Positions 16,070 to 23,440 of a DNA stretch of 64,000 nt are shown one piece after another. Both the position numbers and the translations under genes were made by a program. The stretch is from an uncultured Chelatococcus sp. Lineage in GTDB: Bacteria > Pseudomonadota > Alphaproteobacteria > Rhizobiales > Beijerinckiaceae. Positions within the stretch are counted from its first letter, which is position 1; every line of letters begins with the position of its first letter. A model generated the notes under the pieces. That model worked only from the letters and a program-made list of their open reading frames with translations, made no database searches and was not told where the DNA came from. The DNA lies in NCBI GenBank assembly GCA_937863995.1, contig CALMIK010000014.1, positions 1 through 64,000 on the forward strand, read 5' to 3'.

Positions 16070-17488
16070 ATGATCTGGACCCATGGCATGATCAACAGGC
16101 TGGTCATGCTCCTCGACGGTTTGCTCATCGTCGCGGCGATATTGCTGGCGCCTTCCTTCGGCATCCTGCGCAATCCGGCGGCCTTCGCCGTCTATGCCGG
16201 CATGTATGTGCTGATCTACGGCTGGCTGATGAACCTCGGCGGCGCCTACCGCCTGGAGCATTACGTCTCCATTTTGCGGCAGGTGCGGCAGGTATCGGTC
16301 TGCGTCGTGCTGGCGGGAGCGGTCATGAGCGTGGTCGACCGCACCATCATCGATTTCGATACCGAGACCTTCGAGTTCGCGGCCGTGCGCGTGGCGGTGG
16401 TGTGGTGCGCGGTGGTGATCGGCCGCGTGACGCTGGTGCGCCTCGGGCTGCACTGGGTGGAAAAGCTGGCGCTGCTGTCGCGCAAGGTCGTGGTGGTCGG
16501 CAACGAGGCCGATGTCGAGCGGGCGCTGGGCCGCCTGCAGGGCGCCAACGCGCGCTTCTTCCAGCTTCTCGGCGTGTTTCTCGTCGAGCCGGCGGGCGCG
16601 GCTGCCCCGGAGGCGGCGGCGCGCGCCGATTTCGCCCCCGGCGTTCCGGTGCTCGGCACCGCCGATGACCTGATGCCGCGCCTGACCCGCGAGCCGCCCG
16701 ACGTCGTCGTCATCGCGCTGCCGTGGAGCGAGGCGCTGACCATCGGCCAGCTCATCGAGAAACTGAGCCGCTTCGCCATCGATTCCTTCGTGCCGCTGCG
16801 GGCCGATGTCTTCGATCCGCATTACGCCCATGTGGTCAACGTCGGCGAGTTGCGGGCGCTGCAGGTCATCCGCAAGCCGCTCAGGGGCACGCTGGTGGTG
16901 ATCAAGTGGCTGGAGGACTACATCGTCGCGACGCTCGGCCTGCTTATCGCATCGCCGATCCTGCTCGTCTGCGCGGTCATCATCAAGCTCGAGAGCGCCG
17001 GCCCGGTTTTCTACCGCCAGACGCGCGTGGGCTACAACAACCGCCTGTTCGACGTGTTCAAGCTGCGCACCATGGCGGTGGACCCAACCGACGACGGCTC
17101 GCACGGCACCCGGCGCGACGATCCGCGCATCACCCGCTTCGGCGGCTGGCTGCGCCGGCTGTCGATCGACGAGCTGCCGCAGCTCATCAACGTGCTGCGC
17201 GGCGAAATGTCCGTGGTGGGGCCGCGGCCCCACGTTCCCAACATGCTGGTGGGGGAATCCGTTCGCTACGAAAACCTGCGCGCCTACATCAACCGCTACC
17301 AGGTGAAGCCCGGCATCACCGGATGGGCGCAGATCAACGGCATGCGCGGCGGCATCCATACCGCCGAAAAGGCCATCGCCGGCATTGAGCTCGATCTCTA
17401 CTACGTGGAGAACTGGTCCCTATGGCTCGACATCAAGATCATGCTGCTCACGGTCACCAAGGGCATGACCGGGCGCGACGTGTTCTGA
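16070..17488 (+). CDS. Undecaprenyl-phosphate sugar phosphotransferase (priming transferase)
   Basis: A 472-residue polyprenyl-phosphate hexose-1-phosphate transferase. N-terminal membrane helices and a CoA-binding-like nucleotide fold (VVVVGNEADVERALG) are followed by one membrane hairpin (YIVATLGLLIASPILLVCAVIIKLES) and the catalytic bacterial sugar transferase domain: FKLRTM, the Asp-Glu in IDELPQLINVLRGEMSVVGPRP, and PGITGWAQINGMRGG. It starts repeat-unit synthesis by moving a sugar-1-phosphate onto undecaprenyl phosphate. I chose the ATG at 16070 because of the strong GAGGGGGAG just before it. This is the WcaJ/ExoY/GumD class; which sugar is used cannot be read from the sequence. Confidence 0.92.
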   Translation: MIWTHGMINRLVMLLDGLLIVAAILLAPSFGILRNPAAFAVYAGMYVLIYGWLMNLGGAYRLEHYVSILRQVRQVSVCVVLAGAVMSVVDRTIIDFDTETFEFAAVRVAVVWCAVVIGRVTLVRLGLHWVEKLALLSRKVVVVGNEADVERALGRLQGANARFFQLLGVFLVEPAGAAAPEAAARADFAPGVPVLGTADDLMPRLTREPPDVVVIALPWSEALTIGQLIEKLSRFAIDSFVPLRADVFDPHYAHVVNVGELRALQVIRKPLRGTLVVIKWLEDYIVATLGLLIASPILLVCAVIIKLESAGPVFYRQTRVGYNNRLFDVFKLRTMAVDPTDDGSHGTRRDDPRITRFGGWLRRLSIDELPQLINVLRGEMSVVGPRPHVPNMLVGESVRYENLRAYINRYQVKPGITGWAQINGMRGGIHTAEKAIAGIELDLYYVENWSLWLDIKIMLLTVTKGMTGRDVF

Positions 17489-18477
17489 CGTTCGTCGCCG
17501 CGTGGCTTGCGCTGCTGGCATTTTCGGCGTCCGTGCCCGCCTTTGCCCAGGGCGCGCGCCAGCCCTTTCTCGCCTATCACGCGAGCTGGTTCGAGCCGCC
17601 CGCCGCCACGGCGCAGGAAACGACGCTTGCGCGCATTCCGGGCTTCGTCGACATCGTGGCGCTGGCCTTCGCGCGGCCGGACCTCGTTTATGACGGCGGG
17701 CTAGACCTTTCCCGCACCGGGCTGGAATACCGCTATTCCGGCACGGTGCTGCGCGATTCGATCCGGCTGCTGAAGCAGCGCCATCCCCGCACCCGCGTCA
17801 TCCTCTCCGTCGGCGGCTCGGGCTGGACCAAGGGCTGGCCGCGGTTCGACGAGCATGCGCTCGCGCGCCTGGTGCGCGACCTGGGGGCGGACGGCGTCGA
17901 CCTCGATTTCGAGCCGGAGGACCCCGGCTGCGCCATGGCGAAAGGCGGACGCATCGTCTGCGCGAGCTACGAGGAATGGATCGACCTGATCGCCCGCATA
18001 CGCGCGGTGCTGCCGCGTCCGATGCTGCTGACCTTGCCGGCGTGGAGCGTGGGCGCCTATGGCGAGGGGCGTTTCGCGGCGGACGCGCCGCGCAGTCCGT
18101 GGACCGGGTCGATGCTCGGCGTGCTGCGTTCGCCTGCCGCGCGCGAGATCGACGTCGTTTCGGTCATGGCGTATGACGCCGGGCCGCTTTACGATGCTGA
18201 GCGCGCTTTCGCCGCCTATCGCGCCGTGTGGAAGGGGAGGCTGCTGCACGGCATCGCCGTGCGCCCGGCCGACGCCGCCTCGCCCGTCACTTCGGCCGCC
18301 GAGGCCGAGCGGCGGATGAAGGCGGTGCGGCGCGACACTCAGGGCGGCGCGATGCTCTATGCGCTGCGCAGCTGCGCACCGGAAGCGAACTGCCCGCCGG
18401 GCGAAACCGAGGAGGCGCTGGCGCGCGCCATCTGCCGAGGCCTGTCGCTCGGTGGATGCGACGCCGCCGTGCCCTGA
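17422..18477 (+). CDS. Secreted GH18-family glycoside hydrolase
   Basis: A 351-residue frame with a signal peptide (VLTFVAAWLALLAFSASVPAFA, cleavage near AFA-QG) and a chitinase-like GH18 barrel. ILSVGGSGW corresponds to the SxGG strand and LGADGVDLDFEPED matches the catalytic DxxDxDxE, with Glu as the acid. The C-terminal part has VSVMAYDA and GAMLYALRS. GH18 enzymes use substrate-assisted cleavage of N-acetyl-hexosamine links, so this enzyme may trim or release the locus's own polysaccharide, as PelA/PgaB-type hydrolases do. The only in-frame ATG (17422) lies 67 bases inside the upstream gene. It gives an unusual His-rich leader before the signal peptide; a non-ATG start nearer 17480 is possible. 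Confidence 0.82.
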   Translation: MARHQDHAAHGHQGHDRARRVLTFVAAWLALLAFSASVPAFAQGARQPFLAYHASWFEPPAATAQETTLARIPGFVDIVALAFARPDLVYDGGLDLSRTGLEYRYSGTVLRDSIRLLKQRHPRTRVILSVGGSGWTKGWPRFDEHALARLVRDLGADGVDLDFEPEDPGCAMAKGGRIVCASYEEWIDLIARIRAVLPRPMLLTLPAWSVGAYGEGRFAADAPRSPWTGSMLGVLRSPAAREIDVVSVMAYDAGPLYDAERAFAAYRAVWKGRLLHGIAVRPADAASPVTSAAEAERRMKAVRRDTQGGAMLYALRSCAPEANCPPGETEEALARAICRGLSLGGCDAAVP

Positions 18478-18489
18478 AGCGTTTACAAG

Positions 18490-18508
18490 CAAAGCGGATA
18501 CCGCTTTG
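18490..18508. repeat. Small intergenic palindrome (CAAAGCGG type)
   Basis: A perfect 8-bp inverted repeat, CAAAGCGG-ata-CCGCTTTG, lies just after the GH18 gene. It resembles the hairpin at 22359-22388 (both carry CAAAG and CTTTGnGTGG). It may be a REP-like element or an attenuator; no T-tract follows. Confidence 0.5.
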
Positions 18509-18586
18509 TGTGGCCGAAAGCCGGAAAGAAGCGGATCATTGAGCTGGTACGGAAAGAATGCAGAAGCATATGTCGGGAGCAGCAAG

Positions 18587-19021
18587 ATGAGGGCGTGCCG
18601 CTGGTTCCGCAGCGTTGGAGACCGCTTCACCCGCGTATGCGCGGCCGGCTTGCTGGCGGCGTTGGCGTTGCATGGCGCAGGCGCGCCGGTGATGGCACAG
18701 GAAGAGGCGCGCAACAAGCTGCCGGACGGGGTGCTGATCGATCCCGAAACCGACCCGGCGCCGTTTGACGCGATGGCCGAGGTGCGCAAGCACCTGCTCA
18801 TGCGCATCGCCACGAGCTGGTGGATCAGCGAGCCGGAGCGGACCGCCAACACCTTCTTCGTGCGCGTGCATGTGCCGTCGGAATGGCGGGGCAACCCGGT
18901 TTCGGCGATGCTCATGCTCTGTCCGGATGCCAACGACCCGCTTTGGCAGCACACGCCGACGATCGATCTCCAGCCGTTCTACCAGAACCGCCCGTGGCCG
19001 ATCGTCACCTGCCGGCAGTGA
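18587..19021 (+). CDS. Small secreted protein of unknown function in the exopolysaccharide locus
   Basis: I do not recognise a family. From the ATG at 18587 the product is 144 residues with a signal peptide (RVCAAGLLAALALHGAGAPVMAQ, cleavage near VMA-QE). A mature domain of about 100 residues follows, rich in Trp and Pro (TSWWISEPERTANTF, EWRGNPVSAMLMLCPD, QPFYQNRPWPIVTC). Two cysteines are present, one in LMLCPD and one in VTCRQ at the C-terminus, which could form a disulfide. It is the last gene of the polysaccharide locus on this strand and 110 bases from the GH18 gene, so a periplasmic accessory role in export or hydrolase action is plausible but unproven. Confidence 0.65.
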   Translation: MRACRWFRSVGDRFTRVCAAGLLAALALHGAGAPVMAQEEARNKLPDGVLIDPETDPAPFDAMAEVRKHLLMRIATSWWISEPERTANTFFVRVHVPSEWRGNPVSAMLMLCPDANDPLWQHTPTIDLQPFYQNRPWPIVTCRQ

Positions 19022-19106
19022 TCGGGCGCGCAGCACGTGCCGTGTCGCCCCCAAGGCGCGGATTTGAAAGCAAGCAGCGGGAGGCGGCGCGGCGCGCGGA
19101 CACCTA

Positions 19107-19128
19107 CTATCACTCCATAATGTGATAG
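19107..19128. promoter_or_regulatory. Candidate operator upstream of ada
   Basis: A perfect 7-bp inverted repeat, CTATCAC-N8-GTGATAG, ends 13 bases before the ada start and just before the GAAGGA ribosome-binding site. Its position suggests a repressor or autoregulator site. It does not match the E. coli Ada box as I know it. Confidence 0.45.
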
Positions 19129-19141
19129 AAGGAATCGAGCG

Positions 19142-20212
19142 ATGGAACTGGCAACGATGCCCGAGACCGAGATCGAACGCGACCCGCGCTGGCAAAGCGT
19201 TCTGGCCCGTGATCCGGTGTGCGACGGCGAATTCGTCTATGCCGTGAAGACATCCGGGGCCTATTGCCGGCCCTCTTGTCCCTCGCGCGTGGCGAAGCCC
19301 CGGAACGTGACGTTTTTCTATACGCCTGATGAGGCCGAGGCCGCCGGTTTCCGCGCCTGCCTGCGCTGCAATCCCCGTGGCCAGTCGCCCTCGCAGGCAA
19401 ATGCGGCCATCGTCGCCGAAATCTGCCGCCTCATCGAACAGGCCGAGAGCGTCCCACGCCTCGACGATCTCGCCGCCAGGGCCGGAATGAGCCCGCACTA
19501 CTTTCACCGCCAGTTCAAGGCGATCACCGGGTTGACGCCACGCGCCTGGGCGGCGGCCCATCGGGCGCGGCGGGTGCGCACCGCGCTGCCCGATGCCGCC
19601 AGCGTCACAGATGCGATCTATGCCGCCGGGTTCAACGCTAGCAGCCGGTTCTACGAGCAATCCCCGGACGTACTGGGCATGACGCCCTCGGCCTACAAGA
19701 GCGGCGGCAGGGATGCCGATATCCGTTTCGCGGTCGGGCAGTGCTCGCTGGGCGCCATTCTGGTGGCGCAAAGTGACCGGGGCGTCTGCGCCATCAGCCT
19801 CGGCGACGATCCGGACCTGTTGGTGCGCGAGCTGCAGGATCGCTTCCCCCTTGCCCGGCTAACCGGCGACGACCCGGATTTCTCGGCGCTGGTGGCCAAG
19901 GTCGTCGGCTTCGTCGAGGCGCCACGGATCGGCCTCGACCTGCCGCTGGACATTCGCGGGACGGCGTTCCAGATGCGCGTCTGGCAGGCGCTGCGCGACA
20001 TTCCAGCCGGCGGAACGGTCAGCTACGCCGAGCTCGCCCGCCGGATCGGCTCGCCCAGTGCCGTGCGCGCTGTGGCCGGGGCGTGCGCGGCCAATTGGAT
20101 TGCCGTCGCCGTTCCTTGCCATCGCGTGGTGCGCACCAACGGGGATCTGTCGGGCTACCGCTGGGGCGTGGCGCGCAAGCGCGCGCTGCTGAACATGGAG
20201 GCGCAGGCATGA
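19142..20212 (+). CDS. ada: Bifunctional alkylation-repair regulator/methyltransferase Ada
   Basis: A 356-residue Ada with all its modules. The N-terminal zinc domain (DGEFVYAVKTSGAYCRPSCPSR and FRACLRCNPRG, four cysteines) accepts methyl groups from phosphotriesters. An AraC-type helix-turn-helix region (LDDLAARAGMSPHYFHRQFKAITGLTPRAW) follows. The C-terminal O6-alkylguanine-DNA methyltransferase carries the acceptor Cys in AVPCHRVV and the helix region GTAFQMRVWQALRDIPAGGTVSYAEL. It repairs O6-methylguanine and activates the alkylation response. It overlaps the next gene by 4 bases, forming a two-gene repair operon, with a 22-bp palindrome just upstream. Confidence 0.95.
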   Translation: MELATMPETEIERDPRWQSVLARDPVCDGEFVYAVKTSGAYCRPSCPSRVAKPRNVTFFYTPDEAEAAGFRACLRCNPRGQSPSQANAAIVAEICRLIEQAESVPRLDDLAARAGMSPHYFHRQFKAITGLTPRAWAAAHRARRVRTALPDAASVTDAIYAAGFNASSRFYEQSPDVLGMTPSAYKSGGRDADIRFAVGQCSLGAILVAQSDRGVCAISLGDDPDLLVRELQDRFPLARLTGDDPDFSALVAKVVGFVEAPRIGLDLPLDIRGTAFQMRVWQALRDIPAGGTVSYAELARRIGSPSAVRAVAGACAANWIAVAVPCHRVVRTNGDLSGYRWGVARKRALLNMEAQA

Positions 20213-20934
20213 GCGCGGCGGACATGATGAACCCGCAGGATCGTCTGGCGCGCCGGGATTTCGCGGCCATCGCAGCGGAGCTGGATGAGCGCGGCCACGC
20301 CGTGCTCCCCGGCATGCTGACGGAGGCCGAATGCCGCGATCTCGCCGCGCTTTACACGCAGGAGGGCCATTTCCGCAGCCATGTCCACATGGCCCGGCAT
20401 GGTTTCGGCAAGGGGGAGTACCGTTATTTCGGTTACCCGCTGCCGGAGTTGATCGCCGATCTGCGCGCCCGGCTTTATCCGCATCTGGCAGTCGTCGCAA
20501 ATGGCTGGAACGCGCGCATGGGGATCGACACCCGCTATCCCGCGACGCTCGACGTCTTCCTGCGGCAATGCCATGCCGCCGGCCAGACACGCCCCACGCC
20601 CTTGTTGTTGCAGTACGGGCCGGGCGACTACAATTGCCTGCATCAGGACCTCTACGGCGAGTTGGCTTTTCCCCTGCAGGCGGCCTTTCTGCTGTCCGAG
20701 CCGGGGCGCGATTTCACCGGCGGCGAGTTCGTGCTGACGGAGCAGCGCCCGCGAATGCAAAGCCGGGCCGAGGTCGTGCCGCTGCGCCAGGGCGACGCCG
20801 TGGTCTTCGCCGTGCATCATCGCCCGGTGCGCGGCGGCCGGGGCGACTATCGCGTGAACATGCGCCACGGCGTCAGCGCCATCCGCACGGGACGGCGGCA
20901 CACGCTGGGGATCATCTTTCACGATGCAAAATAG
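20209..20934 (+). CDS. 2OG-Fe(II) oxygenase, predicted nucleic-acid repair (Oxygenase-NA family)
   Basis: A 241-residue double-stranded beta-helix oxygenase. The iron ligands HQD (in NCLHQDLYGEL) and a distal His (in NMRHGVSAIRTGRR, with the 2OG-binding Arg following) are visible. The N-terminal FAAIAAELDERGHAVLPGMLTEAECRDLAALY is typical of the Oxygenase-NA (PF09859) group. These are predicted to demethylate alkylated nucleic acid oxidatively, like AlkB, but are distinct from AlkB itself. The start overlaps the ada stop (ATGA), so the two are translated together. Substrate specificity is inferred from family and context only. Confidence 0.82.
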   Translation: MSAADMMNPQDRLARRDFAAIAAELDERGHAVLPGMLTEAECRDLAALYTQEGHFRSHVHMARHGFGKGEYRYFGYPLPELIADLRARLYPHLAVVANGWNARMGIDTRYPATLDVFLRQCHAAGQTRPTPLLLQYGPGDYNCLHQDLYGELAFPLQAAFLLSEPGRDFTGGEFVLTEQRPRMQSRAEVVPLRQGDAVVFAVHHRPVRGGRGDYRVNMRHGVSAIRTGRRHTLGIIFHDAK

Positions 20935-21031
20935 CCGCCGCGCGGCTGGTTTCCTGCGGTCCGGGACGAAAAGTTAGCCGATCGGCGAAGTTTCCCTTGC
21001 CACGGAATGGCGTTCGGCTATAGTTAGCTTA

Positions 21032-21373
21032 ATGACTAAGCATGATCCCGATCTCTCGCAGATATTCCATGCGCTGGCGGACCCGACGCGGCGGTCTATC
21101 CTGACACGTCTGGCCGAGGGGCCCGCGCCGGTAACGGAGCTGGCCAGGCCCACCGGGCTGCGGCTGCCGACGGTGATGCGGCACCTCTCGGTGCTGGAGG
21201 AGGCGGGATTGATCGCCACATCGAAGGATGGCCGGGTGCGCTCGTGCGCCATCGTGCCCGAAGCGCTGGCCACGGCGCGAAGCTGGCTCGATGAACAGCG
21301 GACCATCTGGGAAACCCGGCTCGACCGCCTGGACGAGTACGTAATGAAACTGATGAGGGAGGGTAAAACATGA
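21032..21373 (+). CDS. ArsR-family transcriptional regulator
   Basis: A 113-residue winged-helix protein: IFHALADPTRRSILTRLAEGPAPVTELARPTGLRLPTVMRHLSVLEEAGLIATSKDGRVRSCAI is a textbook ArsR/SmtB DNA-binding domain. It lacks the metal-binding cysteines of ArsR proper (the only Cys lies in the wing), so it is probably not a metal sensor. It overlaps the next gene, an AHSA1-type SRPBCC protein, by 4 bases. This ArsR-SRPBCC pairing is common in alphaproteobacteria and actinobacteria, where the regulator controls its own operon. The inducer is unknown. Confidence 0.88.
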   Translation: MTKHDPDLSQIFHALADPTRRSILTRLAEGPAPVTELARPTGLRLPTVMRHLSVLEEAGLIATSKDGRVRSCAIVPEALATARSWLDEQRTIWETRLDRLDEYVMKLMREGKT

Positions 21374-21846
21374 CACTTGAACTCGATCCGAATACCGACC
21401 TTAGCTTTACCCGCACGCTGGCGGCGCCGCGGCAGCTGATCTGGGAATGCTGGACGGAGCCGAAGCATATCCCGCATTTCTTCATTCCCGTTCCGCACAA
21501 GGTGACGGCGGTCGACATCGACCTGCGGGTTGGCGGGCGCTTCAACACCACCTTCGAGGTGGAAGGCAACGTGATGGACAATCGAGGCGTCTATCTGGAA
21601 GTGGTGCCGGGCGAGAAGCTCGTGTTCACCGATACCTACACCGAAGGCTGGAAGCCCGCGCCCGAACCGTTCATGACCGCGATCCTGCTGCTGTCGGACG
21701 CGCCCGAGGGCGGCACTACCTATACGGCCATCGCCCGCCACCGAAATCCCGAAACCCGCAAGGTGCATGAGGACATGGGCTTCTTCGAGGGCTGGGGCAC
21801 GGTGGCGACGCAGCTCGAAGCCTATGCCAGGAGCCTGCGGGGATGA
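21370..21846 (+). CDS. SRPBCC/AHSA1-like domain protein
   Basis: A 158-residue START-like protein of the AHSA1 (activator of Hsp90 ATPase homologue) group: FTRTLAAPRQLIWECWTEPKHIPHFF at the start, VDIDLRVGGRFNTTF, the LEVVPGEKLVFTDTY strand, and the C-terminal helix HEDMGFFEGWGTVATQLEAYAR. Such proteins have a hydrophobic cavity and usually bind a small ligand; the bacterial ones are unrelated in function to Hsp90. It is co-translated with the ArsR regulator, so the two probably act on the same compound. No catalytic residues can be named. Confidence 0.85.
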   Translation: MTLELDPNTDLSFTRTLAAPRQLIWECWTEPKHIPHFFIPVPHKVTAVDIDLRVGGRFNTTFEVEGNVMDNRGVYLEVVPGEKLVFTDTYTEGWKPAPEPFMTAILLLSDAPEGGTTYTAIARHRNPETRKVHEDMGFFEGWGTVATQLEAYARSLRG

Positions 21847-21921
21847 GGGAGCTTGCCGCCGTCATCCTTCGGATCGATGTTCGGCAAAACTCCAAAGCCC
21901 ATTCTCAGACGGAGAATGACC

Positions 21922-22350
21922 ATGGAAACCAATCAACTGCATCGTGGCCGGCTCATCGACCACCTTCAGCTCGTGGTAAGCGATCTCAAGGCCAGCCAGG
22001 ACTTCTACACCGCTGTTCTGAGTGTCCTGGAGATTCCCGTCGTCGGCACGAGCGACGGCTATTTCTGGGCTGACGAACTCGTCGTGTCATCGGCAGAAAG
22101 CCCGGCGGCGCTGGGCGCGCTGACGGGGCGCCACCACGTCGCCTTCCAGGCCAAGGACCGCGCCACGGTGGATGCCTTCTACAGCGTGGCGCTGGCTCAT
22201 GGCGGGCGCGATAACGGCGCCCCCGGCGAACGCGCCTATCACCCCGGGTACTACGCGGCTTTCGTGCTCGACCCCGATGGCAACAACATCGAAGCCGTGT
22301 ATCACGGCGAGGCACGACGCAGTGCAACGTCGGTGGTGATCGATTTCTAG
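21922..22350 (+). CDS. VOC-superfamily (glyoxalase/bleomycin-resistance-like) protein
   Basis: A 142-residue single VOC module: IDHLQLVVSDLKASQDFYTAVLSVL, HHVAFQAKDRATVDAFYSVALAHGG, and AAFVLDPDGNNIEAVYHG. The His in IDHLQ, His in HHVAF and Glu in NNIEAV are in the usual metal-ligand positions. Without a partner enzyme the substrate cannot be assigned; glyoxalase-I-like, dioxygenase-like and resistance proteins share this fold. The ATG at 21922 follows GGAGA at 6 bases; ATG at 21916 is a close alternative. It follows the ArsR/AHSA1 pair by 75 bases and may share their transcript. Confidence 0.8.
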   Translation: METNQLHRGRLIDHLQLVVSDLKASQDFYTAVLSVLEIPVVGTSDGYFWADELVVSSAESPAALGALTGRHHVAFQAKDRATVDAFYSVALAHGGRDNGAPGERAYHPGYYAAFVLDPDGNNIEAVYHGEARRSATSVVIDF

Positions 22351-22358
22351 AGAGTTTT

Positions 22359-22388
22359 CCACGCAAAGCGGGCATTCACTTTGCGTGG
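22359..22388. repeat. Intergenic hairpin, possible terminator or REP-like element
   Basis: A perfect 10-bp inverted repeat, CCACGCAAAG-N10-CTTTGCGTGG, begins 9 bases after the VOC stop codon. It lies between this gene and the convergent L,D-transpeptidase gene. No T-run follows on either strand. It shares its core with the palindrome at 18490-18508. Confidence 0.5.
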
Positions 22389-22596
22389 CGACGCTTTAGC
22401 TTTGCGCGGCTGTTCGGCACGCTCATTTTCCCGTGTGAGGCGAACCTGATGGCCAGCAAGAACACCGGGAGACAACCGGACAGGCCACGCCGGACTCTCG
22501 AACCGGTGATGTCGTCCTTCGGGCGAGCGGATGTAAGGGCGCAAGCCCACCGCGAACAGCTATTGCGCAAAAAAGCCGGTATGTCCGGCTCACTTG

Positions 22597-23307
22597 CTAT
22601 GCCGGCAGGACAACCACCTTCGTCTTGACCGGCGTTTTCGAATAGAGGTCGATCATGTCCTGACTCAGGAGGCCGACACAGCCGCTGGTGATGTTCGTGC
22701 CGATCGTCTCGGGAAAGCTGCTGGCGTACAGCGTGTAGAGCGTATACGAGCCGTTCTGGTAAAGGTAGAGCGCGCGGGCGCCAAGCGGGTTGTCGAGACC
22801 GCCCGGCATGCCGCCGGCATACTTGGCCGCTTCGGGCTGGCGCTTGATCATCTCCCGCGGCGGCGTCCAGATCGGCCATTCGCCCTTGCGCCCGACATAG
22901 GCGTCACCGTTCCACAGGAACCCGGCGCGGCCGACATTGGCGCCATAACGGGTGGCGGACCCGTTACCCTCGACGCGGTAGACGTAGTAATTGCTCGGGT
23001 CGACGATAATCGTTCCGGGCTCTTCCTTGCTGTCGAAGCGGACGGTCCGGCGATAATATTTCGGATCGATCTTGCTGACATCGACCGCCGGGATCGGGAA
23101 TTTTTCATCCGGCACCGGCCCGTAGATCTGCTCCGCATAGGCGAGGCTCAGGCCGTCGGATGTCGCGCAACCGGCCAACCCCAGCGCGCCGAGGCCGGCA
23201 GCCGAGCCGATCATAAACGAGCGCCGGCTGAGAAGCTCCGTCCGACGACCCGGCAGGGCGGTATCGTCCATCTTGCCGGCGTCGGCAGTCCCACCGTTCA
23301 TGCTCAT
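22597..23307 (-). CDS. L,D-transpeptidase-like (YkuD) lipoprotein with altered active site
   Basis: A 236-residue protein starting MSMNGGTADAG. A twin-arginine motif (SRRSFM) precedes a hydrophobic stretch and lipobox GLAGC, so it is probably a Tat-exported lipoprotein. The YkuD domain follows (GTIIVDPSNYYVYRVEGNGSA, WPIWTPP, NPLGARALYLY, ITSGCVGLLSQD). Active enzymes, including the paralogue at 31518-32180, have IHGTN before the nucleophile and SGCIRM around it. Here the His position reads Tyr-Ala and the Arg after the catalytic Cys is Gly. The Cys remains. It may therefore be inactive, structural, or changed in specificity. The start at 23307 fits the signal region; upstream frame is noncoding. 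Confidence 0.85.
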   Translation of the reverse strand: MSMNGGTADAGKMDDTALPGRRTELLSRRSFMIGSAAGLGALGLAGCATSDGLSLAYAEQIYGPVPDEKFPIPAVDVSKIDPKYYRRTVRFDSKEEPGTIIVDPSNYYVYRVEGNGSATRYGANVGRAGFLWNGDAYVGRKGEWPIWTPPREMIKRQPEAAKYAGGMPGGLDNPLGARALYLYQNGSYTLYTLYASSFPETIGTNITSGCVGLLSQDMIDLYSKTPVKTKVVVLPA

Positions 23308-23440
23308 GATTGTCGATGTCCCATCTCTTGCGGCCCGATGCGGCAATGCGCCTGTCGAACGTCTTATCGAACCGACATTGCCAGCGCACGATCCACCTGG
23401 CAAGCGCGGGCGTTTCTGCCGTCCACTGTGGTTTTGCTTT

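Noticed and set aside
14825..17359. 844-codon minus-strand open frame
   Set aside because: It spans the FkbM and priming-transferase genes antisense and has only low-complexity Arg/His/Asp-rich sequence; a GC artefact.
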